A stretch of DNA of 64,000 nt. Source: Verrucomicrobiota bacterium (GTDB lineage: Bacteria > Verrucomicrobiota > Verrucomicrobiia > Verrucomicrobiales > Verrucomicrobiaceae). Below, one piece after another: positions 35,989 through 50,900 of the stretch (its first letter is position 1; every line of letters starts with the position of its first letter). The notes under the pieces were generated by a model. That model did no database searches, was not told where the DNA came from, and saw only the letters and a list, made by a program, of their open reading frames with translations. The position numbers and the translations under genes were made by a program. The stretch is taken from assembly GCA_017301975.1 (NCBI GenBank), contig JAFLEI010000007.1:62001-126000 (forward strand), written 5' to 3'.

Positions 35989-38900
35989 ATGAGGGAAAAC
36001 GCATCACGATTATCCGATCTGACGTGTCGCCTGACCGCGACACGTTTCGTCATTTCAATGTGCTGCGCCCTGCTGGCAGCCGCTACGGCAGCCAGCGCAG
36101 CGACGGACTACAGCGACTATTCCGGATTCGGCACCGCCACCAGCACGACCAATTCACGGCTCAAGATTGGCTCCCTCACGGACAGTGAAACGGTCCTCAC
36201 CGCCAATGCCAGTGCGACGGGAGATGACAACACCGGCAGCGACGATGAAGACGGCGTCACGGTGCCCGCGAGCATCGTCGCAGGCACCTCCGGCAGCCTC
36301 ACGGTGAACGTCACGAACACCTTTGGATCGAGCTGTTTCCTCAATGTGTGGATCGATTTCAACCGCAACGGAGTGCTCACGGACAGTGGAGAGCAGATCG
36401 CCACCAATACGGTGATCGCCAACTACACAAATGGTTCCAACAAGACGGTCAATTTCACGGTGCCAGCCGGGGCATCCCTCGGCACAGCGGGCGTGCGTGT
36501 GCGCCTGACCAGCACCAGCAGTCCAGGCTCAACCGGATCAAGCGGGTATGGCGAAGTGGAGGACTACGTCACGACGATTGTCTGCCCCAACATCAGTCTG
36601 ACCACGTCCTCCCTGCCAAACGGTGCCGTGAGCTGGCCCTACTCGCAGGCGCTGGGAGCCAGCGGCGGCAATGGCAGCTACACCTGGGCGCTGACCGCAG
36701 GGACTTTGCCTGCGGGCCTGAGTTTGAATTCATCGACCGGGGTGATTTCCGGCACGCCGACGCAGAGCAATCCTGACGGGGTCAACCTTACCTTCACCGC
36801 CACGGATGCCTCCGGCTGCCAGGGGTCTGCCACACTGCTGCTGCAGGTTCTCAATTTCATCTCCATCACTCCCACAACGCTGCCCCCACCGACGGTGGGC
36901 ACCGCTTACTCTCAGACGATGACCGGGCTGGAGTCTGGCTTCGACGTTCAGCAGGCGTTTTCATCGACCTCGGTGGGCACTCTCGCCGCAGCGGATGCCG
37001 TTCTGGCGGGAACAAACCGGATCAGCAACTGGACCGGCACCGCCTCAACCATCGCCTACAACGGCAGCAGTGCGGGCGGAGGGCACGTCACAGACTCGGC
37101 TTTCCCCGGAGGCTCTGGTGATAATTTTGCCCTGAAAGCCACCGGGATCATCACCATCCCGACTGCGGGCACATGGACCTTTCTCACGAACTCCGATGAC
37201 GGTGCCCGCGTGAAAATCGACGGAGTGGCTGTGATCAACGACGACACGCTGCACGCAACCTCTGACAGATTGGGCACTGTCACCCTCACGGCAGGAACCC
37301 ACGTGATTGAACTGGTTTTCTTCGAACTGGGCGGTGGGGAGGCCATTGAACTATTCGCAGCCCCCGGCACGCTGAGCTCCTACAGCTCCGCCTTCAAACT
37401 GATCGGAGCCGATGACGGCCTCAGTGTCGCACGCACAGCGCCCACCTTCACGTGGAGCGTGGTCAGCGGCTCCCTGCCTGCGGGGCTCACGCTGAATGCC
37501 AGCACGGGTGTGATCAGCGGTACGCCCACGAGTTCAACGACCTCCAACTTCACGCTCCGCGCCACTGACAACCTGGGCTACTATGGCACCCAGGCGTACA
37601 CCGTGACGACTTGCGCAGCCATGAGTTTGAGCCCGTCCACTCTGACGGCCAGCATGGTGAACTCGGCCTACAGCCAGACATTCAGCGCGACGGGCGGCAC
37701 GCAGCCCTATGGATTTGCGGTGATCAGCGGCACTTTGCCGGCAGGGCTGAGTTTGGACGCGGACGCCGGGACTCTGACCGGCAGGCCCACCGCGACCACG
37801 GCGGCCTCGTTTACCATCGCCGTGACCGATGCCAACGGGTGCTCGGCCACTCGCGCTTACACGATGACTCCGGCATCTCCCACGGACTACGGCGACTATT
37901 CAGGCCTAGGAAGCGCGAGCAGCGCGGTGCTCTCCACCTTGAAGATCGGGGCGCTGACCGATGCCGAAGCCTCGGCCACGACGAACAGCACCGCAAGTGG
38001 TGACGACAGCACCGACCTCGCGGATGAAGACGGTGTCACCGTCCCTGCTTACCTGATCCAAGGTGTGGCGAGTTCGATGACGGTGAACGTCACCAACACC
38101 ACGGGAGCCTCGGCCTTCCTCAATGTGTGGATCGACTACAATGGCAACGGCGTCCTGACGGACAGCGGAGAGCAGGTGGCGGCCAACACGGTGATCGCCG
38201 CCGGGACGAGCAACTCCAACCGGACGGTGAGCTTCACCGTGCCGGCAACAGCGAAAAGCGGAGTGGCCGGCGTGCGAGTGCGGCTGACATCCACCAGCAG
38301 CCCGGGCCCCACCGGAGCGAGCGGCAACGGCGAAGTGGAGGACAATGTGGTGAGCATTCTGCCGCCATCCGACTTTGGCGACTACTCAGGCTTCGACATT
38401 GCAGGCAGCAGCACTTCGACCACGATCAAGATGGGCGCCCAGGTGGACGGAGAGGGTTCAACGCTCGCGAACGCCACCGCGACCGGTGATGATGCCAATG
38501 GTGTGGACGATGAAGACGGCGTGACTCTGCCAGCGACGGTGATTCAAGGCCAGTCAGGCGTCAGCGTGACGGTGAACGTCACCAACACGAGCGGGGCGGA
38601 CGCCTTCCTCAACGGCTGGATCGACTTCAACAACAATGGAGTGCTCACGGACACGGGAGAGCAGATCGTCATCAATGACATCGTCGCCACCGGCACGAGC
38701 GGCAGCAACCGCTCCTACACCTTCACCGTGCCCAGCTCTGCGGCCATCGGGGTGATCGGGACGCGCTTCAGGCTGACTTCCACGGCCGCGCCGGGAGACT
38801 CAGGAATCGCCGGCAGCGGGGAGGTGGAGGACAACACACTCACGGTGCTGCCCGCCTCCGATCACGGCGACTTTTCACGCTTCGCGGATGCCAGCAGCTA

Positions 38901-41900
38901 CAATTCAAGCGCCCTTGCCATGGGGGATCTGGAGGACACGGAATACAGCGCGGTGACGAACCTCGCGGCGACGGGAGATGACATCACCAACATCAATGAT
39001 GAAGACGGCGTCACCTTGCAGGCCGTTCTTGTGCAGGGGCAGGCCGGTGTCGCGGTGACCGTCAAGCTCACCAATACCAGCGGAGCGCCAGCCTACCTGA
39101 ACGGCTGGGTGGACTTCAACAACAACGGAGCGATCACGGACTCGGGCGAGCAGGTGGTCGCCGACATCTTGGTGCCAGACGGCACGTCCGGTGACTTCCA
39201 GACCTTTTACTTCGATGTGCCCAGCACGGCGTCCGTTGCCAACGTTGGGGCACGCTTTCGCCTGACCTCGACAGCGAGCCCCGGCCCGACGGGAGCGAGC
39301 GGATACGGCGAGGTGGAGGACTACACCACCACCATCGTGGCCCCTTCGTCGAACTTCAGAGATTATTTCTACACGATCCGCTCCGTGGGGACCCACTTCT
39401 ATCTGGATGAGATCTCCGTTTACAATCCCAACTCCGCCACGCCGACGGTGTCCATCACTCCGGGCATCCTGGATCTGAACACGGCTTCCCCAGGTTTCAA
39501 CACCGGCGCATCCGATGCGGCCATGAACGGACTGGCGCTGGACTGGCTCAACCGGCGGTTCTACTGGGCCGCCACCTCCAGCACGTCCAACGGGTACAAC
39601 TTCAGCTTGTACACGGCGGCTTACAACAACGTCACCAAGACATGGAGCTACCAGCAGGTCACCGGCTCGGCGCTGTCCAACATCCTGCTTAACACAGGCA
39701 CGCCGAATTCGTCTTCTGCCAGCGCGGGTGCGTTCCCTCGTGCGGCCTTTTATAACGGGGAATATTACGCCGGCGGCCAGCTCAACAACAACGTGGCGGT
39801 CTGGCATCTGAACGCCAACGGCGTGGGGCTGGTCTCGCCCGCCATCACGGACTACACGAACTTCTTCCACCTGAGCCAGACATTCAACGGCGGTGACTTC
39901 GTGATCCGCCCGCAGGACGGCCTGCTGGTGACGTCCACGGTGATCAGCAGTTCCAACACGATGTTCAACCAATACATCAGCAACGGTTTCAATGCCTCCG
40001 GTCCTGCGGCCTCCACGGTGAACATCAACACGCAGATCCCCTACTCCAGCAACAGCTCCGTGCAGATCGCGGGCGTGGGTGGAGTTACCCGGCTTTATGC
40101 CCTTGGCTCCGCTGGCTCCAATCTGTATCGCATCGATAGTTATGACACCGCCTCTCCTAAAGCGGTGAAGGTCGGGCCGCTGCCCACCGCGTCCTATGCT
40201 GACTTGTCTGAGGGTATCTCCACCTCGGTGACATCGCTCGGCGTCAAAGGCATTGTGTACAATGACAGCAACGGTCTGGCAGACGGGCTCATCAGCGGCA
40301 CGGGCACCAATGCTGGCGGCACCCTCTATGCCATGCTGGTGGACAGCTCGGGCAAGCTCGTGGACTCCTTCCCCGTCAAGAGCGACGGCACATTCATCCT
40401 CGGCGGTGCTTCGGCGAGCACTTCCTACCGCGTTGTGCTGAGCACTTCGTACGGAAGCCTGGGCTCCACGGCACCTGCGGCCGACCTGCCCAACGGCTGG
40501 CTCAATGCCGGTGAGTTTCTCGGTTCCGGGTCCGGGAGTGACGGCACGATCGATGGCAGTCTGGCCGTGAGCATCGGCAGTGTCGGGGTCGTGAACGCCA
40601 CCTTTGGTCTCTCCCAAACTTTAAGCATTGGTGACCTCGTCTGGAACGATGCCGACAACGACGGCCTGCATGATTCGGGTGAGAGCGGCATTGGCGGCGT
40701 CAGCGTGCAGCTCTGGACGCCCGGCACGGACAACGCCATCGGCGGGACCGGTTCTGCGGCGGATACTCAGATCGCCACCACCACCACCGATGGCACAGGT
40801 GCTTACAGTTTCACCGGACTCAGCGCTGGAAAGTACTTTGTCACCGTCACTCCTCCGGCACTTTACTCCGTGGTCAGCGGCACCGCCGCCGGAGACAACG
40901 GAGTGGATGACGACAACAACGGCACGCAGCCCGGAGGCCGCGCCACCACGGTTTATGGTCCGGTGGTGACACTGGCGCAGAACACGGAACCGGGAAATCT
41001 CGCCAGCGGCGGAGGCAACATTGATGGCTCCATCGACTTTGGCCTGCAGACGGCGGTGGATTATGGAGACTACTCCGCGTTTGGCAGTGCCGGCAGCGCC
41101 TTGCAGTCCACTCTGTATCTCGGGAATCTGATCGACTCAGAGTACTCGGCCGTCACCAATTCAAGCGCGACAGGCGATGACCTCAATGGTCTGGCGGATG
41201 AAGACGGCGTGGCCGTACCGGCCAGCCTGTTCGTCGGCGCCTCGGGCTCACTGACCGTCACGACGACCAACACCAGCGGTGCATCCGCGTTCCTGCATGT
41301 GTGGATCGACTTCAACCGCAACGGTGTGCTGACCGACGCCGGAGAGCAGGTCGCGAGCAATGTGGTGATCCCCAATGGCACGTCCAAGTCCAACCGCACC
41401 GTCAACTACACGGTGCCCGGTACGGCCTCTCTGGGCGCCGCGGGCGTGCGCGTGCGCCTGACTTCCGTGAGCACTCCGGGATCAACGGGCACCAGCGGCA
41501 ACGGTGAGGTCGAAGATTACGTGGCGACCATCGCATGCCCGGTGGTCTCGATTGCGGCGCTGCCCGCAGGCACGGTGTCCAGCAGCTACTCCCAAACTCT
41601 CATCGCCAGCGGTGGCACGGTGCCCTACACCTGGGCGTTGATTTCGGGCACGCTGCCTGCAGGCCTGACCTTCAACAGCAGCACGGCCGTCATCTCCGGC
41701 ACGCCCACCACGGGCAATGGAGCCGGGACGAATCTATCCTTCCGTGTCACGGATGCCAACGGCTGTCAGGCCACAATCCCGGTACGCGTGCAGGTCTGCC
41801 CGGTGGTCACCATCAGCACCTCCACCCTGCCTGCGGCGATCCAGGGCGCCCCGTACAGTCAGACCATTTCCTCCACCAGCGGGGCATCCCCTTATTCTTA

Positions 41901-44900
41901 TGCACTGGCCAGCGGCGCGCTGCCCACGGGGCTGACAATCAGCACAGCAGGTGTGATCAGCGGCACGCCCACCACCACCGGGACAGTGAGCTTCACCCTG
42001 CAGTCCACGGATGCCAACGGCTGCCCCGGAACGCGTACGCTGTCCATCACCACGAATCCGCCGGTGACGGATTTTGGTGACTATCCCGGCTTTCCCTCAG
42101 CCTCCCAAACAGCGAGCAGTGAAATCCGGATCGGCACTGCGGCGACAGACGTGGAGCCCGTCAATCCAGCCACAGGCAACGCCAACACCGACGACACCAC
42201 CGGCACCGATGACGAAGACCTGGTGATCCCCTCCGTGGTTTCCGGGGGTGAATTGAAGCTGGACATTCCAGTGACGCTCAGCGGCAGTGTCACGCTCGGC
42301 CGCGTTGCCGTCTGGGCGGATTGGAACGGGGATGGCGACGTGGCGGACACCAACGAATCCGTCACGCTCTCCGGTTCCGGCGTCATCGGCGGAAGCAACA
42401 TCGTCACTGCCACCTTCAGCCCGCCAGCAGGCACGGCCGTGGGGACCAAGTATCTCCGCATCATCGTGGTGGAAGGCACCACAGCACCGGGCTTCAGCGG
42501 CGCATCCGCCCTCAAAGGCGAAGTCGAAGACTACGCGATCAATGTCACCGCGCCGACGCTGGATTACGGCGATCTGCCGGACCCCATCATCGGCACTTCC
42601 GCCAGCAACTACCAGACGCTGACCAACGACAACGGCCCTGCGCACACCGCCAACAACAATCTCCGGCTGGGCACCGGTGTGAATGCCGAAGGCAACGGCC
42701 AGCCCAACAGCACTGCCACCGGCGACTTGTTTGATGACGGTGTGGCCGTACTGCCAACGCTCACCCAGAACCTGCCCGCCACGCTCACCATCACCGCCAC
42801 CAACACTTTCGGTTCCGCCGGCTTCCTCAAGGCATGGATCGACTGGAACAACGACGGCAATCTCAGCGCCGATGAAGAACTCGGCAGCGAGATCAGCGTG
42901 CCAAACGGCACCAGCAACGGCAGCTTCAGCTTCAACTTCACTGTGCCAAGCCATGCCGTGATCGGGGCCGATCTCGGACTGCGCATCCGTCTCGCCAGCA
43001 CGACGATCCCGGCTTCCAACGGCGTTGTCGGCACCGGCGAAGTCGAGGATTATCTCGTCGCGGTGAACACCTCCACGGTGGACTTCGGCGACTATCCGAA
43101 CTTTGCCGCAGCCTCTCGCGTGGCCAGCACGCTGATCAAAATTGGCACGGCGGCGACCGACGTGGAGACCCTCAACCCCACCTCCGGCAATGCCACGGCG
43201 GACGACATCACCGGCACGGATGATGAAGACCTGACCATGCCGACGCTGCAGGTGGGCAACAACGGTACGCTGTCCATTCCGGTCACGCTCACCAGCCCGG
43301 TGACCGCCGGGAAGATCGCCGTCTTTGCCGACTGGAACGGAGACAACGATGTGCTCGACACCAATGAAACCGTCACGCTGAGCAGCTCCAACCTTGTCGC
43401 CGGAACGAACACGATCACCGCCACGCTGACCCCGCCCACAGGCACCATCGGCGGCACCAAATTCCTGCGCATCATCGTCACGGAGGGTGCCACCGTCCCC
43501 GCCTTCAGCGGCAGCTCCTCCCTGCGCGGGGAAGTGGAGGATTATGCCGTCACGGTCAATGCATCCATCCTCGATTTCGGCGATCTTCCTGACACGGGCA
43601 CAGGGACAGGCACGGGGAATTATCAGACGCTGAACAGCGACGGCGGCCCCTCCCACACCGCCACCGCCACCACACTGCGCCTCGGCGCCACGGTGGACAC
43701 AGAAATTGACGGCCAGCCAAACTCCACCGCCACGGGTGACGGCGGGGATGAAGACGGCATCAGCAGCATGCCGGTGTTCAACCGCGGCCAGGCCTACACG
43801 ATTCCGGTCTCTGTCTTCAACAATACCGGCGGCACCGCGCGCATCTTCGGCTTCATCGACTGGAACAATGACGGTGATTTCGCAGACGCGGGTGAAGCCC
43901 TCACCGCCGTGGCGGTCAGTTCCTCGGCCAGCCAGCAGACGGTCAACATCACCGGCACCACGCCCGGCACGGCGGTGATCGGCACCTATGGCGCGCGCTT
44001 CCGTCTTGCCACCGCGACCACGCTGACCTCCACCGGCACCACCGGCAATGGAGAAGTGGAGGACTACATCGTCACGGGCGCCTGCCCCACGATCGCCATC
44101 ACGCCCTCGACACTTCCGGCGACGAGCCAGTATTCCAGCTACAACCAGACGCTGACCGCGACCAGCGGCACGGCGCCCTACACCTGGACGATCACCACGG
44201 GCGCGCTCCCTGGCGGTGTCACCATGAGCAGCGCCGGTGTCTTCAGCGGCACGGTGACCAGCGCCAGCGGCGCCTATGTTTTCACCGCGAAAGTCACGGA
44301 TGCGAACGGCTGCTTCGCCACCCAGAGCTACACGATCAGCGTCGGTTCCGGCGGCATGAGCGTGGGCAACCTTGTCTTCCTGGATGAGAACAACAACGGG
44401 CTCAAAGATGCCGGTGAACGCGGCATCCCCAATGTGCCGGTGGAAATCTGGAGCGCCGGTGCGGACGGCCGCGTGAACTCCGCCGATGACCAACCGGTGA
44501 CGAATGGCAATGCCTCCGTGCTCAGCGCAGGCGGCATGCTGACCGCCGGCACCTACGGCACCATCGCCTCTGGTTTCTCCACCCTGACCGCCCGCACCGA
44601 CTGGAACGGCCTCTATCAGTTCACGGAACTGCCCACGGGCGTGTACTACCTCAAGATCACCCCGCCGAACAAAGCCGTGTTCTCCAGCAAGTACGGCAGC
44701 GGCTCGACCACCTACAGCCTCAATCTCGACTTCCCGTTGGCGAGCGCGACTTCGGTGCTCCTCGACAACGGCATCGACAATGACAACAATGGCGTGCAAA
44801 CCGCCGGTTCCTTTGTCAGCAGTGCTGATGCAGCCGTCGCCGGGGTTGGCGCGGCGGTGTTCAGCATGCCGTTCACGCTCGCCACGGCCACCGAGCCCGG

Positions 44901-47900
44901 CACGTCCAACCTCGGCAGCGATGAATACACCCTCGACTTCGGCCTGCGCCCCTGCCCTGCCATTGGCATCTCGCCGCTCACGGTTCCAGCCGTCAGTTCC
45001 GGGGTGGCCTACAGCACCACTTTGACCGCGTCCGGCGGCACGGGGCCCTACACGTATGCCATCACGCAGGGCACGCTGCCTTCCGGGCTGAGCATGAGCA
45101 GCGCAGGCGTCATCTCCGGGACCACCTCCACCGCCGGCACCAGTGCCATCACCGTGCGCGCCACCGATGCACGCGGATGCCAGGGCTTCACGACAATCCA
45201 GCTCAGCGTGACCACGGCCATGAGCATCACGACCACGTCCCTGCCCAACGGCACAGAAGGCACGGCCTACACCTCCACCACGCTGGCAGCCACCGGTGGC
45301 AGCAGTCCTTACCAAAACTGGCGTGTCAGCAGCGGGGCGCTGCCGACGGGTCTCACGATCAACAGCAGCACGGGCGTGCTCTCCGGCACACCGACCGCCC
45401 CGGGCACCTACGTCGTCACCTTCGCGGTGGATGACGCCCTTGTCACTCCCGCCAGTGTCACGGTGACCAATGGCTCGGTGGAAACGGATGCCTGGAGCGC
45501 CCTGACCTTCACACCGCGCACCAGCATTACCGGCTGGACGCTGGGCAACAGCGCGCTCTCCGGCACCACCACGGCGGCGCAGATCTACGGCGTCAACAAC
45601 GGCAACGCCAACAACGCGCTGCTGGGACAAACCCCCGCAGGCTCGCAGTACCTGGCCTCTCCGTTTGTGGACAGCTGGGCCTCGCAGACGGTGAGCGGCT
45701 TCACCGTGGGCCGTCCCTACACACTGCGGGTGCGCTATGCGATGCGCGGCGCGTTGGCCAATCCGAGCACCACGGAGGCACAGCCGCCGTTTTACAGCAA
45801 TGCGCTGTGGATCGCCGGATACAATGGCTCCGCCGCCAGCCTGTTTGGACCGGCGAGCGTGAACTTCCCCGAGCCGAACGCCGCGAACTATGACAACTGG
45901 GCCACGTTCGACATGCCATTCGTGCCGCAGACCTCCAGCATGGTGTTTTCGTACGGGCTGGACGGCATGGCCATTGATGACGTGCAGTTCATTCCCACCG
46001 TGGCCGCGACCAGCACCGCCACCAAACAGTTCACATTCGTCATCGCCGGCAATCGTGACTGGGGTGATCTTCCCGACACCGGCATCGGCACCGGCACGGC
46101 GAACTACCAGACGACCAACAGCGACAGCGGCCCCTCCCATTATCGCAACAGCAACCTGCGTCTTGGCGCGACGCTCGACATCGACTCAGACGGCCAGCCC
46201 GATGCCACAGCGACGGGGGATGACCTCAATGGCACGGACGATGAAGACGCCATCACCACGCTGCCAGTCTTCGCGCGCGGCCAGAGCTTCACCATCCCCG
46301 TCTCGGTGTTCAACAACACCGGGAGCAACGCCAATGTCTTTGCGTTCATCGACTGGAACAACGACGGCGACTTCCTGGATCCGTCCGAGGCTCTCAGCTC
46401 CAGCTCGGTCAGTTCCAGCGCATCGCAGCAGAGCGTCAATGTCACGGGCACAGTGCCGGGCAATGCGGTGCTGGCGCAGACCGGCCTGCGCGTGCGTCTG
46501 ACCACGGCGGGTTCGCTGGGCGCTTTTGGTATCGCGACCAATGGTGAGGTCGAAGATTATTTCATCACCCCCACCTGCCCTGCGGTGGCCTTGAGTCCTG
46601 CTTCGCTGGCCGCCGGCATCCTCAGCAACGCGTACTCACAAACCGTCACGGCCAGCGGCGGCACCGCGCCTTACACCTATGCGCTGAGTTCAGGCACGCT
46701 GCCTTCGGGCGTCACCCTGAATGTCTCCACGGGTGTTCTCAGCGGCACGCCGAACGCGGCAGGCACCTTCAACTTCACGCTCAGCGCCACGGATGCCAAC
46801 GGCTGCGTGGGAACCAGGACCTATGCGGTGGTGATGACCTGCCCGACACTCGCCATCACGCCGACCACGCTCACGACCGGCACGGTGGGCACCGCCTTCT
46901 CTCAGACCCTGAGCGCCAGTGGTGGTGCTTCCCCTTATGGGTCCTGGACGGTGACCAGCGGCACGCTGCCGGCAGGGCTCACGCTTAGCTCCGCAGGCGT
47001 GATCAGCGGCACCCCAACGGCCAGCAACGGCGCAGGCGCCTCCTTCACGGTGCGGACCACGGATGCCAACGGCTGCCTGGGCTCACAGGTCATCACGCTG
47101 AAGATTTGTCCGGTGATCACTGTGAACCCCGCCACGCTCACCACGCCGGTGGTGAACAGCGCCTACTCGCAGACCCTCACGGCCTCCGGTGGCGCATCGG
47201 CCTACACCTACACAGTGAGCAGCGGCACGCTGCCCGCAGGGCTGAGCCTGAGCAGCGCGGGCGTCCTGAGCGGCACATCCACCAGCACCACCAGCCGCAC
47301 CTTCACGGTCACCGCCACGGATGCCAACGGCTGCCCTGGCTCACGTTCCTACACCCTTGCTCCTTCCTGTGCCGCCATCGCGGTCACGCCAGTCACCGCC
47401 ACACGCGCCACGGCGGGCGCTGCCTACACACAAACCTTGAGCGCCAGTGGTGGCCTGGCTCCGTATGGTTCATGGACGGTGACCAGCGGCACGCTGCCCA
47501 CAGGACTCTCTCTGAATGCGAGCACCGGCGTCATCAGCGGTACTCCCACGGCGGCGAATGGCGCGGGTGCCAGCGTCACATTCCGCGTGACGGATGCGAA
47601 CGGCTGCACCGGCACCCAGGCCGTGACGCTGCAGGTCTGCCCCGTCATCACGATGTCACCGGCCAGCCTGCCCAATGGCACGATCAACACGGCGTATTCA
47701 CAAACCATCACCGCCTCCGGCGGTGCAGCCCCCTACACCTATGCGGTGAGCATCGGCAGCCTGCCGACCGGTTTGACGCTCAGCTCCGCAGGTGTTCTTT
47801 CCGGCACTCCTACGAGCACCAACTCCGCCAGCTTCACTGTGACTGCCACAGATGCGAACGGCTGCAGCGGCACGCTCTCCTGCACGATCACTCCGGCGCC

Positions 47901-50900
47901 GGACTCGGATTACGGCGACTACAGCCTGTTCTCCAACGCCAGCAGCCGCATGAACGCCACGCTGCGCATCGGTGCCCTCACCGATGTGGAAGCCACCGCC
48001 ACCACAAACGCCACCGCCACGGGGGACGACACCACCGGCAGTGATGATGAAGACGGCGTGACGCTGCCCGCCAGCATCACGCAGGGCGGGGCAGGCTCCT
48101 TCACGGTGAACATCACCAACACCAGCGGAGCCACGGCCTTCCTCAATGCATGGATCGACTTCAATCAGAATGGATCGCTTTCGGATCCGGGCGAGCAGGT
48201 CGCCACGAACACGCTCGTCGTCACCGGCACATCCAATTCCAACCGCACTGTTTCATTCACCGCGCCGGCCAATGCGGTGCTGGGCACGGCGGGCGTGCGC
48301 GTGCGGCTCACTTCGACCTCCTCACCCGGACCAACGGGAGCCAGCGGCAACGGCGAAGTGGAGGACAACGTCGTCTCCATCGTCGCGCCGACGACGGACT
48401 ACGGGGACTTCGCGCTGTTCGCGGACGCCTACAGCACGGGCAATTCGAATCTGAAGATGGGTGCGCTGGTCGATCTGGAAGGCAGCGCCACCAAGGACGC
48501 CAGCGCCCAGGGGGATGACACCACCGGCAGCGATGACGAAGACGGCGTGACCTTCCCCTCCATGACCGCCGGCCAGCCGATGACGCTGCCGGTCAAAGTG
48601 ACCAACCTGACGGGCTCCACGGCGTATCTGAACGCCTGGATCGACTACAACAACAACGGCGTGCTGACGGATGCGGGAGAGCAGATCGCCTCCAACGTCA
48701 ACATCACCACCGGGACCAGCGGCGGCACGGTGAATCTCGACTTCAATGTGCCGACCAATGCCGTCACCGCCGCCGCCCTCATCGGCGCACGTTTCCGCAT
48801 CACCAATGTCCCCACACCTGGCTCCACGGGCGGTGTCGGCATCGGTGAAGTGGAAGACCATACCGTCGTCATCCTGGCCCCGCTCACCGATTTCGGCGAC
48901 TTCAGCGGAGCGCCCAGCGTCTCCAACACTGCCAGCACCAACCTGCGCCTCGGTGCGCTGGTGGACACGGAATACGCGGCCACCACCGATGCGACCGCCA
49001 CGGGCGATGACCTCAATGGTGTGGATGACGAGGACGGAGTCACCCTGCCCTCCATGACCGCAGGCGCGCCGACCACGATCCCGGTCGTTGTCACCAACAA
49101 CACGGGAGCGCCGGGCTATCTGAACGCCTGGATCGACTACAACAACAACGGCGTCTTCACCGATGCGGGCGAGCAGATCGCCGTGAACACCGCGGTGGCA
49201 AACGGCACCACCAACAGCACCCTCAATCTGAACATCACCGTCCCAGCCGGCGCGGTGACGGGCACCGATGTGGGCGTGCGCGTGCGCCTCTCCAATGACG
49301 CCTCTCCGGGCTCCACCGGGTCCGGCGGCGTCGGAGAAGTGGAAGACTATGTGGTCAACATCAACAACGCGACGACCGACTTTGGTGACTATTCGCTCTT
49401 CAGCATCGTCAGCAGCACCAGCAACACCCGGCTGCGCCTGGGCGCGCTGGTGGACACCGAATACAACGCCACCACCAATGCCACCGCGACTGGGGACGAC
49501 ATCACCGGCAGCGACGACGAAGACGGCGTGAATTTCCCCGACATGATCGCCGGCGCTCCCGCCACCGTTTCGGCCATCGTGACAAACACGACCGGGGCCA
49601 CGGCGTATCTGAACGCCTGGATTGATTTCAATGGCAACGGCGTGCTGACAGATCCAGGTGAACAGATCGCCGTGAATGCCGCCATTGCCACGGGCACCAG
49701 CAACGCAGCCGTCGGCGGCAGCATCACCATCCCGGCCACCACCCTGACCGGGGTGGATCTGGGTGCGCGTGTAATGATCACCCAAGCTGCATCCCCTCCA
49801 CTGAGCGGCAATGTCGGCACCGGTGAAATCGAGGACTACGTGGTCAAAATCACCGCGCCGACGACAGACTTTGGCGACTTCAGCGGCTTTGCCGACGCAT
49901 CCCAAGGCGTGAGCCCGAGCCTGCGCATGGGCGCCAGCGTGGATGCGGAATACGTCTCCACGAGAAACGCCACCGCCACAGGCGATGACATCACCGGCAG
50001 CAATGACGAAGATGGTGTGACGCTGCCCTCCATGATCGCAGGCCAGAGGCTGACGATCCCCGTGGTGGCGACCAACTCCAGCGGCGCCATGGGGTATCTC
50101 AACGCCTGGATCGACTACAACAACGACGGCACGCTAGGCTCAGGCGAGCAGATCGCCTCCAACGTCAATGTTCCCGATGGCAGCAGCGACACCACATTCA
50201 ACATCACCCTGACCGTGCCGAGCAGCACGGTGACGGGAACCAATCTTGGCGTACGCTTCCGCCTTTCCGCCCCGACTTCCCCCGGACCGACGGGGGCCAA
50301 TGCCGCCATCGGTGAAGTGGAAGATTACATCGTCAAAATCACAGCGCCGACGCTTGATTACAGTGACTTCAACGGCTTCGACACCGCCGCCAGCACGGCC
50401 AACAGCAAACTGCGCCTGGGAACGCTGGTGGACACCGAGCCCGATGCCACGACCAACAGCAACGCCAAGGGCGATGACCTCACCGGCAGCGATGACGAAG
50501 ACGGCGTGACGATTGCCTCCCTCACGGCAGGTCTGGCGGGCAGCATCACCGCGAAAGTGACGAACAGCAGCGGCTCCTCGGGCTACCTCAACGCCTGGAT
50601 CGACTACAACGACAACGGCGATCTGACCGATGCTGGAGAACAAGTCGCCTCGAACGTCGTCATCTCCACCGGCACCTCCAACGTCAACAAAAAAGTCAGT
50701 TTCACCGTGCCCGTCAATGTCGTGGCAGGCACGCCTGTGGGGGTGCGCGTCCGGCTGACCTCCGTCTCCTCGCCCGGCCCCACCGGCACCGTGGGCACCG
50801 GCGAAGTGGAGGACAACGTCGTCACCATCAACGGCCCCACCAGTGATTTCGGTGACTGGAGCGGCGTTGCCGATGCCTCCAACACGGTGGCCTCCAGCCT

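Noticed and set aside
42097..46140. A 1347-codon open frame on the minus strand within the giant gene (and similar ones such as 38905-40617)
   Set aside because: It is antisense to a GC-rich repeat-coding gene with regular codon bias, has no protein motif, and is a known artefact of such composition.
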